Assembly (NCBI GenBank): GCA_945224895.1
Contig: CALYNW010000071.1
Span: 1-5,966, forward strand
Origin: an uncultured Clostridia bacterium
GTDB lineage: Bacteria; Bacillota; Clostridia; Oscillospirales; Acutalibacteraceae
Direction of reading: 5' to 3'
DNA length: 5,966 nucleotides
A program made the translations under genes and the position numbers. The notes below the pieces were generated by a model. That model did not search any database. It was not told the origin of the DNA and was given only the letters and a program-made list of their open reading frames with translations. Numbering within the stretch: the stretch's first letter is position 1; each line of letters opens with the position of its first letter. This document shows positions 5,717-5,966 of the stretch, piece after piece.

Positions 5717-5966
5717 ATGCAAAATATTAATGAAGTAAAAGAGCAAATATGCGATGTTTGTCATAAGATGTGGCAGCTTGGCTGGGTAGCTGCCAATGAC
5801 GGTAATGTCAGCGTTAAGCTGGAGGACGGTAATATCCTTGCCACACCCACAGGTATGAGCAAATCCTTTATCACACCTGAAAAGCTGATACTTATTGACA
5901 AGGACGGCAACATTCTTGAGGGTGCTGAGGGACTCAGACCGTCAAGTGAAATTAAAATGCACCTGC
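5717..5966 (+). CDS. Class II aldolase/adducin family protein, 5' part; probable L-fuculose-phosphate aldolase
   Basis: The first 83 residues are present and the gene runs off the right edge. The start has GGAGG (5706-5710) six bases upstream. The fragment carries the N-terminal class II aldolase signature: NDGNVS (27-32), ATPTGMSK (42-49) and PSSEIKMHL (75-83). In E. coli FucA the equivalent GN, TG and SS positions bind the substrate phosphate and the Glu after SS is the catalytic acid/base; all are conserved here (Glu78). The first zinc-ligand region begins at His82; the remaining His ligands are beyond the window. The family also includes ribulose-phosphate epimerases and other sugar-phosphate aldolases. 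The choice of L-fuculose-1-phosphate (to dihydroxyacetone phosphate and L-lactaldehyde) rests on its place directly behind a fucosidase gene. Family assignment is firm; substrate is inferred. Confidence 0.88.
   Translation, partial: MQNINEVKEQICDVCHKMWQLGWVAANDGNVSVKLEDGNILATPTGMSKSFITPEKLILIDKDGNILEGAEGLRPSSEIKMHL

Overview
The window looks like chromosomal DNA from an AT-rich gut Firmicute of class Clostridia, probably near Oscillospiraceae/Ruminococcaceae. This is inferred from strong Gram-positive Shine-Dalgarno sites (AAGGGG, GGGGG, GGAGG), sigma-A-type promoters, clostridial-type EF-G-like and cytidylate-kinase-like proteins, and an intracellular-type GH95 fucosidase. No database was available, so the taxon is a guess.

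Layout, left to right. (1) Positions 1-27 form a hairpin just past the end of an EF-G-like translational GTPase gene on the minus strand (41-2092). This paralogue has altered GTPase motifs. (2) The intergenic region 2093-2380 carries the GTPase promoter (minus) and a separate promoter (plus) for a small P-loop protein of 133 residues (2381-2782). (3) The P-loop gene converges on a cytidylate-kinase-like gene (2869-3477, minus). A 17-bp perfect stem-loop (2821-2862) lies between them as a bidirectional terminator. (4) The kinase-like gene diverges from a GH95 alpha-L-fucosidase gene (true start 3593, end 5680, plus). It is followed 36 bp later by the 5' part of a class II aldolase gene (5717 to the window edge), probably an L-fuculose-phosphate aldolase.

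How the genes work together. The last two genes form a catabolic unit: a cytoplasmic fucosidase releases L-fucose from imported fucosylated glycans, and the aldolase would cleave L-fuculose-1-phosphate. The rest of the pathway (transporter, isomerase, kinase) would lie off the right edge. The first three genes look like separate housekeeping or accessory genes, each with its own promoter.

The most interesting signals are regulatory. The kinase-like gene and the fucosidase seem to share one palindromic -35 hexamer (TTGCAA, 3558-3563), with a -10 box exactly 17 bp away on each side. The fucosidase ATG falls where transcription should begin and has no Shine-Dalgarno site, suggesting a leaderless mRNA. 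A 19-bp element built on TATTGTACAATA overlaps the -10 boxes of both the GTPase and the fucosidase promoters (18 of 19 identical), and its half-sites reappear in front of the aldolase. I found no CRISPR array, tRNA, rRNA, insertion sequence or clearly new multi-gene system.
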